A DNA stretch of 64,000 nucleotides from Trichopria drosophilae (Eukaryota; Arthropoda; Insecta; Hymenoptera; Diapriidae), in the NCBI GenBank assembly GCA_030407085.1, contig CM059584.1, positions 138,188,001 to 138,252,000 of the forward strand. Reading direction: 5' to 3'. The notes beneath the pieces are model-generated. The model ran no database searches, was not told the DNA's origin, and saw only the letters and a list, made by a program, of their open reading frames with translations. The stretch's first letter is position 1. Each line of letters starts with the position of its first letter. Below are positions 53,093 through 62,663 of this stretch, one piece after another. Made by a program: the position numbers and the translations under genes.

Positions 53093-54052
53093 TATGTGGC
53101 ATTCCAAGTAAAATCGACGATGAAAATGCGTCACCCTCTTATTTTTTGCTGCAAATTTTTTAGGCTATAGTATTCATCGAAAAAATCTTTCTTGAATTTT
53201 TTCCGATTTTTATCTTTCCATGTTCACGAGTTATGAATTTAAAAAAAAAAACATAAAAAAATTTTCAACTGGCTGTAACTCAGCAACAAAAAGAGATAAA
53301 AAATCAATGGAAGCGCCATTTTCTTCAGTTTACTACGTAGTTTCTTTAAAAAATATACACAAAATTATTGCTCAATTATTTGGTAAAAAATTTCGCATTT
53401 TTAGAATAAAATCATAATTAATTTTTGGAAAAAATTCTACAAAAAACTGTCATAAATTTGACGAATTTTAAGCCGAGTCCTGTTGGGGGCACGAGTTTCT
53501 GTCTACTAAAAAAAATAAATAAAATAATTATGTAATTAATTAATTTTAAAAATATTTTATCTGTTTTATACTTTTATTCTTCATAATAATAAACATTATT
53601 GAATTTAGCTATACTTTGAACTATGCTTACTATAGGTTGGGTGCTTTTTTTATTAAGGGCTCTGTAAAATTCGTCAAATTTATGACAGTTTTTTGTGGAA
53701 TTTAAAAAAAAAATCAATTATGATTATCATCTTAAAAAATTTGATTTTATTCTAAAAATGCGAACTTTTTTACCAAATAATTGAGCAATAATTTTGTGTA
53801 TATTTTTTAAAGAAACTACATGGTAAACTTAAGAAAATGGCGCTTCGAACGATTTTTTATCTATGTTTGTTGCTGAGTTACAGCCAGTTGACAATTTTTT
53901 GATGTTTTTTTTTAAATTCATAACTCATGAACATGGAAAGATAATAATCGGAAAAAATTTAAGAAAGATATACTATAGTCTAAAAAATTTGCAACAAAAA
54001 TTAAGAGGATGACGCATTTACATCGTCGATTTCACAAGGAATGCCCCATATA
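53093..54052. mobile_element. Large foldback element, arms of about 385 bp
   Basis: The left arm begins TATGTGGCATTCCAAGTAAA and the right arm ends CACAAGGAATGCCCCATATA. Both contain ATCGACGATG / CATCGTCGAT, CTGGCTGTAACTCAGCAAC and its complement, and CATAAATTTGACGAATTTTA and its complement. The loop (about 53480-53660) is AT-rich. Short frames inside (53220-53417) follow the arm and have no domain. Confidence 0.85.
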
Positions 54053-54074
54053 TAATAACATATAATATTTTGAA

Positions 54075-54165
54075 ATGTAATATTTTTGATTATAATATTC
54101 TGTAAAATAATATTTTGGCATAATATTTTGTCCAATAATATTTTGTCCCGTGATATTTAGAGGTG
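54075..54165. repeat. Inverted copy of the 50.0 kb AATATT-rich repeat
   Basis: TTTGGCATAATATTTTGTCC with AATAATATTTTGTCCCGTGA is the reverse complement, with small changes, of 50006-50073 (GATATTATTGGACAAAATAT, CATGCCAAAATATC). The pair encloses the duplicate ELP1 flank, copy C and the foldback. Confidence 0.65.
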
Positions 54166-54800
54166 CATCCTTATTATGGATGTGATGAATTTTGAAAATT
54201 CAAATTGGTAGATCCAAGATGGTTGACTGATATATTATTGGTCTTTTGCATTATACAAAATACGTATTATATGCTATAGGCCGATACACGGCATCCCATG
54301 AGAGACGTGTATGTTATTTACTGAATAGAAGTGTAAATATAATGCTATGTGATAAATAAATTAATTAAAATTAAATTATGTATTTTTATTACTATATATA
54401 AATTAATAAAGTGTAAGATAATGGAAGTGTAAAATAACATCAACCTAATGAACTAACCCATTAAGGCCTAAACGGACACATTTTGAGCATCAGTTTAAAC
54501 GTCGATATTTCGCATATAAAAGAAACTCTTTCAGAATCTTTCAATAAAATTTCGATAAAAAGAAAAGCAAAATAGTTATAATCGTTTTTTTTTTTTAAAC
54601 CTGGTTTTTAAAAATTTATTTTTTATTCTAACATTACTTTCATCTCGAAATTGCATTGGGAAACATGTCTAGGGTGAAAATATCGATCCATGGACCCTTA
54701 GGATTAAAACGTACCGTGTTCTAATTTGAATTTCACGATGGAGACTTCCAAAATAGGTTTTCTATTTGACTTGGAGAAAGTTCTGTCGAAAGATCGATTA
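54166..54800. other. AT-rich DNA without a recognised gene
   Basis: I see no ORF of note and no repeat with clear ends. Confidence 0.4.
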
Positions 54801-54801
54801 G

Positions 54802-55376
54802 ATACCCGCGTAGAAAAAATCAGAATGGGAGAGACTATCTGATATATTTTGGGAGAGAGTATGGGCAAAACTACTGGCCAGTATGTTGCATAGTCAATCC
54901 CAGTGTCTCGCCCAGAGACACCCCATAGTTTTGGACAAAATATTGCAGAGGTTTGTTATGAAATCCGATGAAAAAATTAGAATACGGGTACTACGAGGAA
55001 ATAATTTCAGACACAGTATGAGAGAAACTATTGGGCAGTCTATAAAATAGTATCACCCAAGGTTTTGCTCAGTGAGAGCCCATACTGTCGCACATGACTT
55101 GGAAATCCTTCAGTAAATATTTACAATTAATTTTTACAAAACTTCCCAGAGAAGTCTCCCATACTGTGTACGAAACTATTTCCTCGTAGTACCCGTATTC
55201 TAATTTTTTCATCGGCTTTCATAAGAAGCCTCTCTCATACTTTGTCCAAAACTATGGGGTGTCTCTGGGCGAGACACTGGGATTGAACATGCAACACACT
55301 GGCCAGTAGTTTTGCCCATACTGTCTCCCAAAATATATCAGATAGTCTCTCCCATTATTTTTTCTGCGCGGGTACT
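54802..55376. mobile_element. Palindromic MITE, arms of about 225 bp
   Basis: The left end ACCCGCGTAGAAAAAATCAG and right end ATTTTTTCTGCGCGGGT are inverted. Arms share GAGAGACTATCTGATATATT, GGGCAAAACTACTGGCCAGT and CGGGTACTACGAGGAAATA with their complements. The repeated word GAGAGA-CTAT gives internal substructure. Noncoding. Confidence 0.8.
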
Positions 55377-55531
55377 TGTTTAATTCCATGATCATTAAGG
55401 GGGGCTCCTTGTTTGGGGGATCCTGTTGGCCAGGTTTGTTATCGAAAACGTCCGATCCCACTTGGGTGCAATTATCACGTACTGACCTTGGCATTTATTT
55501 AGATGCGAAAGTGCTTTCGGGATTAAACTCG

Positions 55532-55546
55532 GGGGGGGGGGGGGTA
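55532..55546 (+). repeat. Poly-G run
   Basis: About 15 G residues in a row (ACTCGGGGG...GTACTC). It may be an assembly or sequencing weak point. Confidence 0.7.
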
Positions 55547-55699
55547 CTCACGCTCGTTGATAATTTCAAATGCGACTGAAAGCATCGATGAACTTTGCTC
55601 GATGATCCCTGGAATCTAGAGTCACATAACGTTCGACCATAACAGATCTCTTTGAAGCAAAGAGATCGATCTCTGGTTTGCCCCATACTGCTTGAAGAT

Positions 55700-56165
55700 T
55701 TCGTTTCTTGCCTCTGTTATACGATGCCATTCGGATAACGGTTTTCTCCTCGATCGGCTATCCCGTTGTATCTTCCTGGGAAATTATCTGCTGTTATCAA
55801 TACGTCGATTCTTTGAGAATGTAGTCTGTTCTGAGAGGCCAAAAGAAAATCGTCGAGATACACTATCATCCTCGCGTTGTAGACCTGACGAAGAAGATTG
55901 CGGTGAAATTTTGCGATTGGAATATGAAAATAGGCTTGAGATAAGTGTATGTTTGCCATCCAATTTTCGTCTGGTAGAAAGATTGGAATTTGGAATTGAG
56001 AAATTAGTTTGAATTTCTTTACCTAAACATGCTGGTTTAGTCCTCTTAAATTGAAGATCGGTCGGGTTCCACCTGAACTTTTCTTTATGAGAAACATTCT
56101 CGAAATGAAGCTGTGATCCGAATGAAATGGTATCTCCAATCTGGCTTCTATGCACTCTGCTCTTT
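55700..56165 (-). pseudogene. DIRS-like reverse transcriptase fragment
   Basis: On the minus strand two frames give RT: first ECIEARLEIPFHSDHSFISR with NLRGLNQHV, then MANIHLSQAYFHIPIAKFHR and the active-site block MIVYLDDFLLASQ. The VYLDDFLL form and the SQAYFHIPI block are characteristic of DIRS/tyrosine-recombinase retrotransposons. A stop after NQHV and loss of the segment between SQAYFHIPI and YLDD show decay. No recombinase was found. Confidence 0.75.
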
Positions 56166-56169
56166 TACT

Positions 56170-56290
56170 ACAAATTATTTGTTACTTGTTAACATTCAGT
56201 GCGATAATTAAATAGTAATTTTATATAAATATTGTAATGTTCCGTATCAGCATTTGTGAATAAAGCCAATTGAATAAATTAGATTTGCGT
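56170..56290 (+). repeat. Remnant of an upstream copy of the 759-bp tandem unit (3' UTR part)
   Basis: ACTTGTTAACATT (56190), GTAATTTTATATAAATATTG and AATAAAGCC (about 56260) match the 3' UTR of the small gene at 56940-57035. Only the tail of this copy is left. Its coding part has been replaced by the DIRS fragment. Confidence 0.7.
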
Positions 56291-56603
56291 TTGAAGTCTG
56301 CCTTTTGAGTTAGATTAGGTTAAGAATGTGGAAGATTATATTCTAAATAAAATTCCAAATTGACTAATTAATAATGAAATGTGAAAAAATATTAATTTTA
56401 TCAAATATCGTTGATTGACTTACATTACAAATCACCTTATTAGTTAAAATACATACTCTGAAATTGGACAATTTACAAATCGAACGGGTAATACCCTGGA
56501 AATAAACTTACATTTTGTTGAGCTATACAATAACCGTAGTCGACTGCCATATTTATTATACTATAAAGAATTCGAAAATAGCCTTTAAAATAAAGACGTT
56601 CAC

Positions 56604-56918
56604 ATGCACAAAGTGCGCAGCGAAAAGAGTGGCGATAGACGCCACATGGATTCCCGAAAACGCGTGACTTTCAACCCTGTTACGGAAGTTGCTTACTATA
56701 CTCCGGAGAGTACGTCGATACTCAGTCCACGGTCGGCGAAAAGAAAGATTGAAGACAGCGAAGCAAGACCCAGAAGAGGAGTTCGGTTTTTTACTGAAAT
56801 ATCGAAGAGATTTTGCTTGCCGAAACCAGAGACGATGACTCCAAAGCCCGTAGACGATGGTATCGTTCAAGTCATCTCTAAATTGGAAGTGCCTTCAATA
56901 GATTCTAAGTCCGTCTGA
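56604..56918 (+). CDS. Small basic protein with two RVxF-type motifs, unknown function
   Basis: The ATG at 56604 opens 104 codons ending TGA at 56916. The protein is basic and Pro/Ser-rich. It contains KRVTFNP (residues about 19-25) and RRGVRFF (about 59-65), both fitting the protein phosphatase 1 docking form [RK]x(0-1)[VI]x[FW], and TPES/SPRSAKRK sites. There is no signal peptide or membrane segment. A TATA-like TATACTATAAAG lies about 45 bp upstream and an AATAAA follows at 57025. Flanking sequence belongs to a 759-bp tandem duplication. I do not recognise the family. A PP1 link is inference from short motifs. Confidence 0.55.
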   Translation: MHKVRSEKSGDRRHMDSRKRVTFNPVTEVAYYTPESTSILSPRSAKRKIEDSEARPRRGVRFFTEISKRFCLPKPETMTPKPVDDGIVQVISKLEVPSIDSKSV

Positions 56919-56944
56919 AAATAAACAGCTATGTACATGCGGTT

Positions 56945-57403
56945 CTACTACTTGTTAACATTGTGTGCGATAATTGAATAGTAATTTTATATAAATATTG
57001 TAATGTTCAGTTCCAACATTTGTAAATAAAGCCAACTGAATAAATTAGCACCGCCTTTGAAGTCTTCCTTTTTAGTTAGGTTAGGAATGTAGAAGATTAT
57101 ATTCTAAATCAAATTCCAAATTGACTGAAATATAAAGGAATGTATAAAAATAAATGTTATCAAATTTCGTTGATTGACTTACATTACTCATTGCCTTATT
57201 AGTTGGAATATATACTCTGCAATTGGACAATTTACTAATCTAACATGTAATACCCTGGAAAAAAACTTGCAATTTGTTGAGCTATAGAATATCTGTAGCC
57301 GACTGCCATATTTATTATAGTATAAAGAATTCAAAATTCTCCTTTAAACTGAAGAAGTTGACATGCACAAAGTGTGCAGCGAAAAGAGTGGCGATAGACG
57401 CCA
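56945..57403 (+). repeat. Second copy of the 759-bp tandem unit
   Basis: 56945-57403 repeats 56187-56647: the 3' UTR, then the intergenic part, then the start of the coding sequence (CATGCACAAAGTGTGCAGCG, 57362). After GATAGACGCCA the copies diverge completely, so the duplicate keeps only about 14 codons of the small protein. Confidence 0.8.
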
Positions 57404-58079
57404 ATTTATTTGTGTAGAGAGACTGGAGGATTTTGTAATTCATTTTTTCAGTTTTTATAGAGAGCAGATGTCGTTTCAACGTTTCATAGCAGTATCTCAC
57501 ACACAACCTGCATACTTGGAGCAGTTTTTATCTTTTTTTGATTTTCAATATCCTTACAAGGACAAAGGACAAAGGACAGGAAATTTTCCCCCGCGTTAAT
57601 GACGAATATGTCTGTTTGCGGGTCGGCTCTCGGGTGGAGAGGTACAGGACAGAGACAGACAGTACAAGACAGAACTATAGGCACACACAACACCCACCCA
57701 GAGCCAGTCCCCCCTACCCCAATATCGGTACCACCAGCAGATTCGACGGTCTGTGCCTTAGCGAGTACGACGCGGGGCTTATCCCATATTTATCCGAGAT
57801 AAGACCCACGACGTACCGACCGCGGATAAGACGCTGACGGTACCGATAACTGCCGACGGGGGTCGGCAGCGGTCCCAAATTCGTACCTTCGCCCAGCAAA
57901 GTTCCCCGGTTATTCCACACTGGACATAAGCAGAGAAAATTGCAGGACGGGGATTCGAACTCGGGCCCTTCGCGACGTTCAGTTCGGGCGGACTAAGACT
58001 GACGCCTTAGCCCGCACGACCATCACGCTGACTCAATATCCTTACATGGGTATTCGAAAAGTTTATGGATTTAATTGAG
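57363..58079 (+). pseudogene. Truncated gene copy with a different downstream frame, interrupted by a SINE
   Basis: The frame from 57363 starts like the small protein (MHKVCSEKSGDRR) and then reads a different, protein-like sequence (ERLEDFVIHFFSFYREQ, VSHTQPAYLEQFL). A good splice acceptor TTTTTTCAG lies at about 57456. The SINE at 57559-58032 interrupts this frame. Past the SINE it continues for a few codons to a TGA at about 58076. I do not recognise the second part; it could be the last exon of another gene. Confidence 0.4.
57559..58032 (-). mobile_element. tRNA-derived SINE with 14-bp target-site duplication
   Basis: The identical 14-mer TCAATATCCTTACA flanks it (57545-57558 and 58033-58046). 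On the minus strand it starts with a tRNA-like head: TCGTGCGGGCTAAGGCG, an A-box region like tRNA-Ser/Leu, and the B box GAGTTCGAATCCCC at about 57951-57962. A body of about 380 bp follows and a tail of TCCTTTG repeats. The perfect duplication shows a recent insertion by a LINE-type machinery. It would be transcribed by RNA polymerase III. Confidence 0.92.
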
Positions 58080-58305
58080 ATTCCAATGTTCAACATTTTC
58101 TGCCTGTAATACATTAAGCACTGTAATCGAATAAATAATTTTTAACAAGATAATCGATTTTTCACGTATTACAAACTGTTCCAATTAAAAATCGAAAATT
58201 ATTCGACTGCGATAAGTACAACTCAATATTTGGAGTTCGCGGTTCTTCTTTCGTGACGTCACTTGTTTAAACTCGGAGTTCGTCGTCACTGCGGAAGTGT
58301 ATGAG
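58047..58305. other. Intergenic sequence left of the LTR
   Basis: AT-rich at first, then GTGACGTCAC (58254-58263), a perfect CRE-type palindrome, near the start of the LTR-like sequence. No gene seen. Confidence 0.35.
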
Positions 58306-58713
58306 TGATGTACACATTGATAGCGACTCATGTTCTGAATTGTTGTTCAATCCGACGCTTCCGAAAGTTATTTAGTCTGGAAAGAAAGCTCCTTCCGTCT
58401 AGCGAAGAGAGACTCTTCTGATATCCGCGCCGATACTCTGATTCAAAAGCATCCAAATCAAGCATTAAAAATATTGCAATTGGTGATTTGAACATTTTTA
58501 TTATTGTAATAAGTAAGGTCGCGCGAGCTTAGAGTTAACGGCGCGAATCAAATTAGATAGGGACGCTAAACTCGAAATCCGCCATACCGAAAACGACGCC
58601 TCGTGTCCCTCGCGAGTGTATTTCAAATTGAAAACTCTCTCAAATAAATTGTTGCCTTTTCAGGCTCAAAATAAAAATCTATTTGTGCTATTTAACCCTT
58701 ATCCTCAACAAAA
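58306..58713 (+). mobile_element. LTR of a BEL/Pao-like retrotransposon (left boundary uncertain)
   Basis: The block ends CCTCAACA at 58710, directly before the primer-binding-like ATTGGTCCTTCGAGCCGGAT (58715). It contains AATAAA signals (about 58645 and 58670). The left end is set at a TG, but no target duplication or second LTR is visible, so the boundary is uncertain. Confidence 0.5.
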
Positions 58714-58733
58714 AATTGGTCCTTCGAGCCGGA
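58714..58733 (+). promoter_or_regulatory. Primer-binding/leader site of the LTR element
   Basis: ATTGGTCCTTCGAGCCGGAT follows the LTR end after a short A-run. I recognise this phrase from insect LTR elements. The matching tRNA was not determined. Confidence 0.45.
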
Positions 58734-59210
58734 TACTGGTCAAGAAATTATTAAAAACTAAGTGAAAGGTGAGAGAGTGCCGTGGAGAAAGTGCATATAA
58801 GGAGTATTGTTTCAAATTAAACAAAAAAAAATCCGTCAATTGTGCAAGCAATTTCGCGCTCAAGAAGAGGATTTTCCCCTTCCAGTCCGCCAGTGTACGT
58901 GTGCATACATTTAACGCTATATGCACACCATCAAGCACGGGAGCGTGCTTTATTGGGATTCTCCAGGACGCTTGAGGTAGCCCTCTCACCCCTCTACGCG
59001 CCTCGTCAACGAGGGTCCACGGCAAGGCAGTGTCGTCACCGTCCCCTCTCTCCCTCCTGAAGAGGGCAATCTTACCAATTCCCGCGACACGTTGAATCGC
59101 AAAAGCATAAGTGGACACTGCACGAAATCGACGCCATCGATCGACGGCGCGCACGTTTTGAAATTAACTTTCGAACGTCAACTTTAAAGTTATATTTTAT
59201 ATGTGTTATA

Positions 59211-59480
59211 TTGTCCAATATGAGTGACACGTACGAATCTGCGCTGGTCCAGCAGAAGCAAATCATCGGTCTATTGGAACGTGCTGTGGAAAATTTTAAG
59301 AAGATTGGCGCCAAGAACCTGGCTGCTGACATTGTCCGTAGCCGGCTTACAAATTTGAGTAATTATTGGGAACGATGTATGGAAATCAACGTTCAACTAG
59401 AAAAATTGGTTCTGGACGAAGATCGCAATTCTGAGCCGTACTTTACTGAATGCCGATTTTACGCTGTTAAGGAGACATAG
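59211..59480 (+). pseudogene. BEL/Pao-like gag, N-terminal 89 codons, cut by a LINE
   Basis: The ATG at 59220 (or 59211) opens a helical N-terminus: SALVQQKQIIGLLERAVENF, IVRSRLTNLSNYWERC and EPYFTECRFYAV. This heptad-rich start with W-x-x-C and PYF is typical of gag polyproteins in BEL/Pao-type elements. The frame runs into TAG at 59478, where the LINE tail (GATA)n begins. Everything after it in the LTR element is missing or beyond the window. Confidence 0.65.
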
Positions 59481-59932
59481 ATAGATAGATAGATATTTAT
59501 TTCTGTACATTTTGTTGTACAATATATACCTATAAGAATATTCTTATAGTATTACATAGTTATGTGATCAGTACTTGACAAAGAGAATATAAATACAGAC
59601 GTTAAGAAAAATTAAGTTTGATTTAGCATTTAGTTTTTGTTTAAAAAGTCTTTTAGTTTTAATCTGCCGTCAAGATTCGCGAAAAATGAAAAAGATTTCT
59701 TTTTGAAGATGGTGAATGATGATGAAGTACGAAGTGAGGATGGCATGAAATTCCAAATGTAATGTTACGACCTGATTTAACATACTTACTCGAAGTATGT
59801 TGTGCCCAGAATCGTGAAAGGGCGTTCAACCACACAGGTTGATTCGGGTTGGCGAATGGAGGCGGCCTGCTTCAGAAGAAAAGAATGGAAGGAAAAATAA
59901 AGATAGCTCTTTTACCAGAAAAATAAGTGATT

Positions 59933-59938
59933 TTTATT
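59933..59938 (-). terminator. Polyadenylation signal of the small spliced unit
   Basis: AATAAA on the minus strand (TTTATT on +), about 15-20 nt after the stop codon of the 99-codon frame. Confidence 0.5.
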
Positions 59939-59951
59939 GTGCTCTTTTTTT

Positions 59952-61275
59952 TTATTTAATACAAATTCTGTTTAAAGTGGGTGGATTGGTGGGTGCAAAG
60001 AGTTCGTGAGGAGGCGGAAGAGGTTCGAGAGGAAGGGGAGGAATAAAAGTGATCGGGGAGTCAGAGCGGGTGAGTGAATGTTCTTGAATAGTGGAAGGGA
60101 GAGGTTCGACTGGAGGAGGTTGTAGTGGAGGTTTCTGAGGGAATTGAGGGTCGGGGAACGAACTAAGGTTCGTCATTTTTTCCCTGGCGGCTCGCTCGCG
60201 GAGGCGTCGCTGACGACGGAAGTAGGCCCTATCTTTTTTGAATACCGGCACTAAAAAAACAAACAGAGGACGAGAATTAATGTATGTAATTGGTGATTTC
60301 TATGAGGAATTAGTAGGACAAAGAAGTGGGATGGATATATATATAAATATGTGTGTGCGTTTAAGAATTTATTTAATTATAAGAAAAAAATAAAACCAAA
60401 AATATAAATAATAAATTTGAATTAAAAAAATAACGCGGAGGTCACTACAGTCCCTACTGACTCTCGTGGTTGCATCTGGTCACCCGAAGGGGCTCCAGTT
60501 AAACGCACTAGAGTCGCTAATAAACAAAAAGAATCCCTAAGGTGTCGGCTTCTTTATTTATGTATTCAAAAAAAGTGGTGCTCAAAAAAATTGCAAAGAA
60601 GTCCGACACATTCGTCTCATAAAAATAAAAAATATAAAATAAATTTAATGCCTGAAGCATTGCATTTTTATCGGCTCATATCGGGCATGAAAAGAGGGAG
60701 TGGAAAAGAAAAGGGTGGTTAGAGGGATTATTATTTTAGTGTATATAAAAAAAAATTTATACTTACTAGTAATTAGATGTCGGACTCGAGTTGAAATCCT
60801 CCGAGATTTATTTCGCGTGGAACTCGGCTCCTTAGGAAGTTTGGTAGGAAGAGGAAACAAAAACGGTCGCCTGGACCTGTTTTCGAGGGAAAGTGGGTTG
60901 ATATTCGGTCACCTGGACCTGAATATTCCCTTTTTGGGGGTGAGGATACGGTCACCTGGACCTGTATAAAAAAGGGAGTTAGGAAGAGCCAAGTCCGGTT
61001 GCGAGGCGAACTCCGGTTGACAGTGCTGGTGGGCCGTGTTCCGGTCCAGCCAAATGGACTCGACCTGGTTGGTGCTGTAGAGGGTCCACGTGGAAGACCC
61101 GAGGTGACGATGCAAGACCGTTGGAAACTGCCGATATGGGAACGGCAGCAGAGACCTCGATGATTCACGGAAGCCCAACCAAAATTTGAAGAGCTGGTCC
61201 AAAAAGACGATACCAAAATCTGGGTCGAAGCCGAAGCCGGAGTCTCCGCAGAAGTCGAGTAGTAGAGTTAGAGAA
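59952..61275 (-). CDS. Small spliced gene, Pro-rich 99-residue product, unknown
   Basis: On the minus strand: TATA box TATAAAAAGGGC (61313-61302), presumed start near 61275, exon 1 to 60767, donor CTA|GTAAGT, acceptor TTTTTTTAG|TGCCGG at 60250, coding exon 60250-59952, AATAAA just after. Splicing creates the start codon from A (end of exon 1) and TG (start of exon 2). The product begins MPVFKKDRAYFRRQRRLRER (highly basic). It continues with a Pro-rich part (QKPPLQPPPVEPLPS, PPLPLEPLPPPHEL) and ends NRICIK. I recognise no family. It may be a cargo or accessory gene of the inserted element. Confidence 0.45.
60860..60972. repeat. Three copies of GGTCACCTGGACCTG
   Basis: CGGTC(G/A)CCTGGACCTG occurs at about 60865, 60907 and 60949, spaced about 42 bp, in exon 1 of the small spliced unit. 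The 15-bp core is almost invariant while the spacers differ, which suggests a protein or RNA binding motif. Confidence 0.6.
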
Positions 61276-61369
61276 GAGTAGGAAGATTCGTTGGAAAGTC
61301 GCCCTTTTTATATTAGTTCTCCCCTCCAGGAAAATTCGTGGGTCGGACCAGGCGTGGGAATGTTAAGTT

Positions 61370-62200
61370 TGGTGGGAAAATTTGTACTATTTTTTGTGTA
61401 ATTATAAAAAACTGTTCTTGTTTTGTTTATAACAATAAATTCTTAACAAACTATTTGCTTACAAAGTTAAAGTAGTTTTTACAAACATGAACGAAAGTTC
61501 TAGCATAATTAGAACTAAAGTAACAAAAAAAATTATTAATTTTTGTATTAATTATTTGTTCAAACTTTCAATATTTTGTAAAAGAAATGTTTTTGTTATA
61601 AAAGGAATTTTGTAATGTTGGTATTTGAGTTCGCCTTTAATTTTTTATTAATTATATGTCAGTTATTTATTGCTAGAATTATTCGTTCGTTGTTTGTATC
61701 AACTTTACAATTTTGTGTACTTGGTTGTGTAGAATTGATTTGAGTATTATATATATATATATATATTATACATTGTATTATTTAAAATAATGATTGTGTA
61801 CAATTGTTTAAAAAAAAATATTATTAAGATATTGTTTTTCATTTACATTTTTGTGTACATATTTTAATGTTGATAAATGGTATTACTAAATAATGGTTTG
61901 GTTTTTACGCTTATTTATTAACATTTCAATTACGCAATGATATTAATGTTGTAATTTGTATTTATTGACTTTAATTGATTTCTCTATTTATTCACTCATT
62001 ATGTTTTTTTTTTATATTTAAAATGATTTAATTTAATGATATTTTTGTTTTATTGAAAATATTGTTACATTTTGAAATAATAATTAATATTGTTGCGTAA
62101 TTCTAAATGTTCTAATTTATCGAGGACAACAACTAAAAATAGGAAAAGAAGGTCATTCTCTTTTCCTTGAGAAAGTGTTTTCTCGAATTTCCTCTTTTTT
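61370..62200. other. Very AT-rich noncoding stretch
   Basis: Low-complexity T/A-rich sequence with an (AT)n run at about 61746-61768. No gene is recognised; the 62207-62497 frame is T-rich and unsupported. Confidence 0.5.
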
Positions 62201-62663
62201 AAGTTTATGACTTTTGGGTGTCAGTGCGTGTACGGATTGAGAATGCCTTTTTTTAGACTTTTATATTTTAACATAGAAAAGTTTTCGTGTGTGGAAAAAA
62301 TTATTGATATTGAAATAGGAATCTGTTTTTATGAAAATATATTAAAGAAAAATTTAACAAACAAATTGATGCAATTTTGTATATTTTACTTAATTTTAAT
62401 TTTTGCTGATAATATAGGAATCTTACTTATTTGTGGGCAGAGAAAGACCTGTTCTTTTCCGATCTTTAAGTTTTTATGGTGGCGTCGTTTTACCTAGAGA
62501 GGAGGTCGATTTTCTACGGTTTCGGTTATCTTTTGAGGCCGGTATGGTAGGTTTTACAAATCATGAAAATACATTGTAGTTCGGTTAGTGTGTTGTATAT
62601 CGGCGCTGTTACTAAATTCCCAAATATTCGGGGATTCCCAAAAATGTATTTGGTCGCAATATC

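Noticed and set aside
56604..57403. CRISPR-like or satellite array
   Set aside because: The 759-bp repeats contain a gene-like unit, occur only two to three times and have no regular spacers; nothing in the window resembles a CRISPR array.
60773..61216. 147-codon minus ORF
   Set aside because: It lies in exon 1 of the mini-gene, stops before the donor site and competes with another frame; more likely leader sequence.
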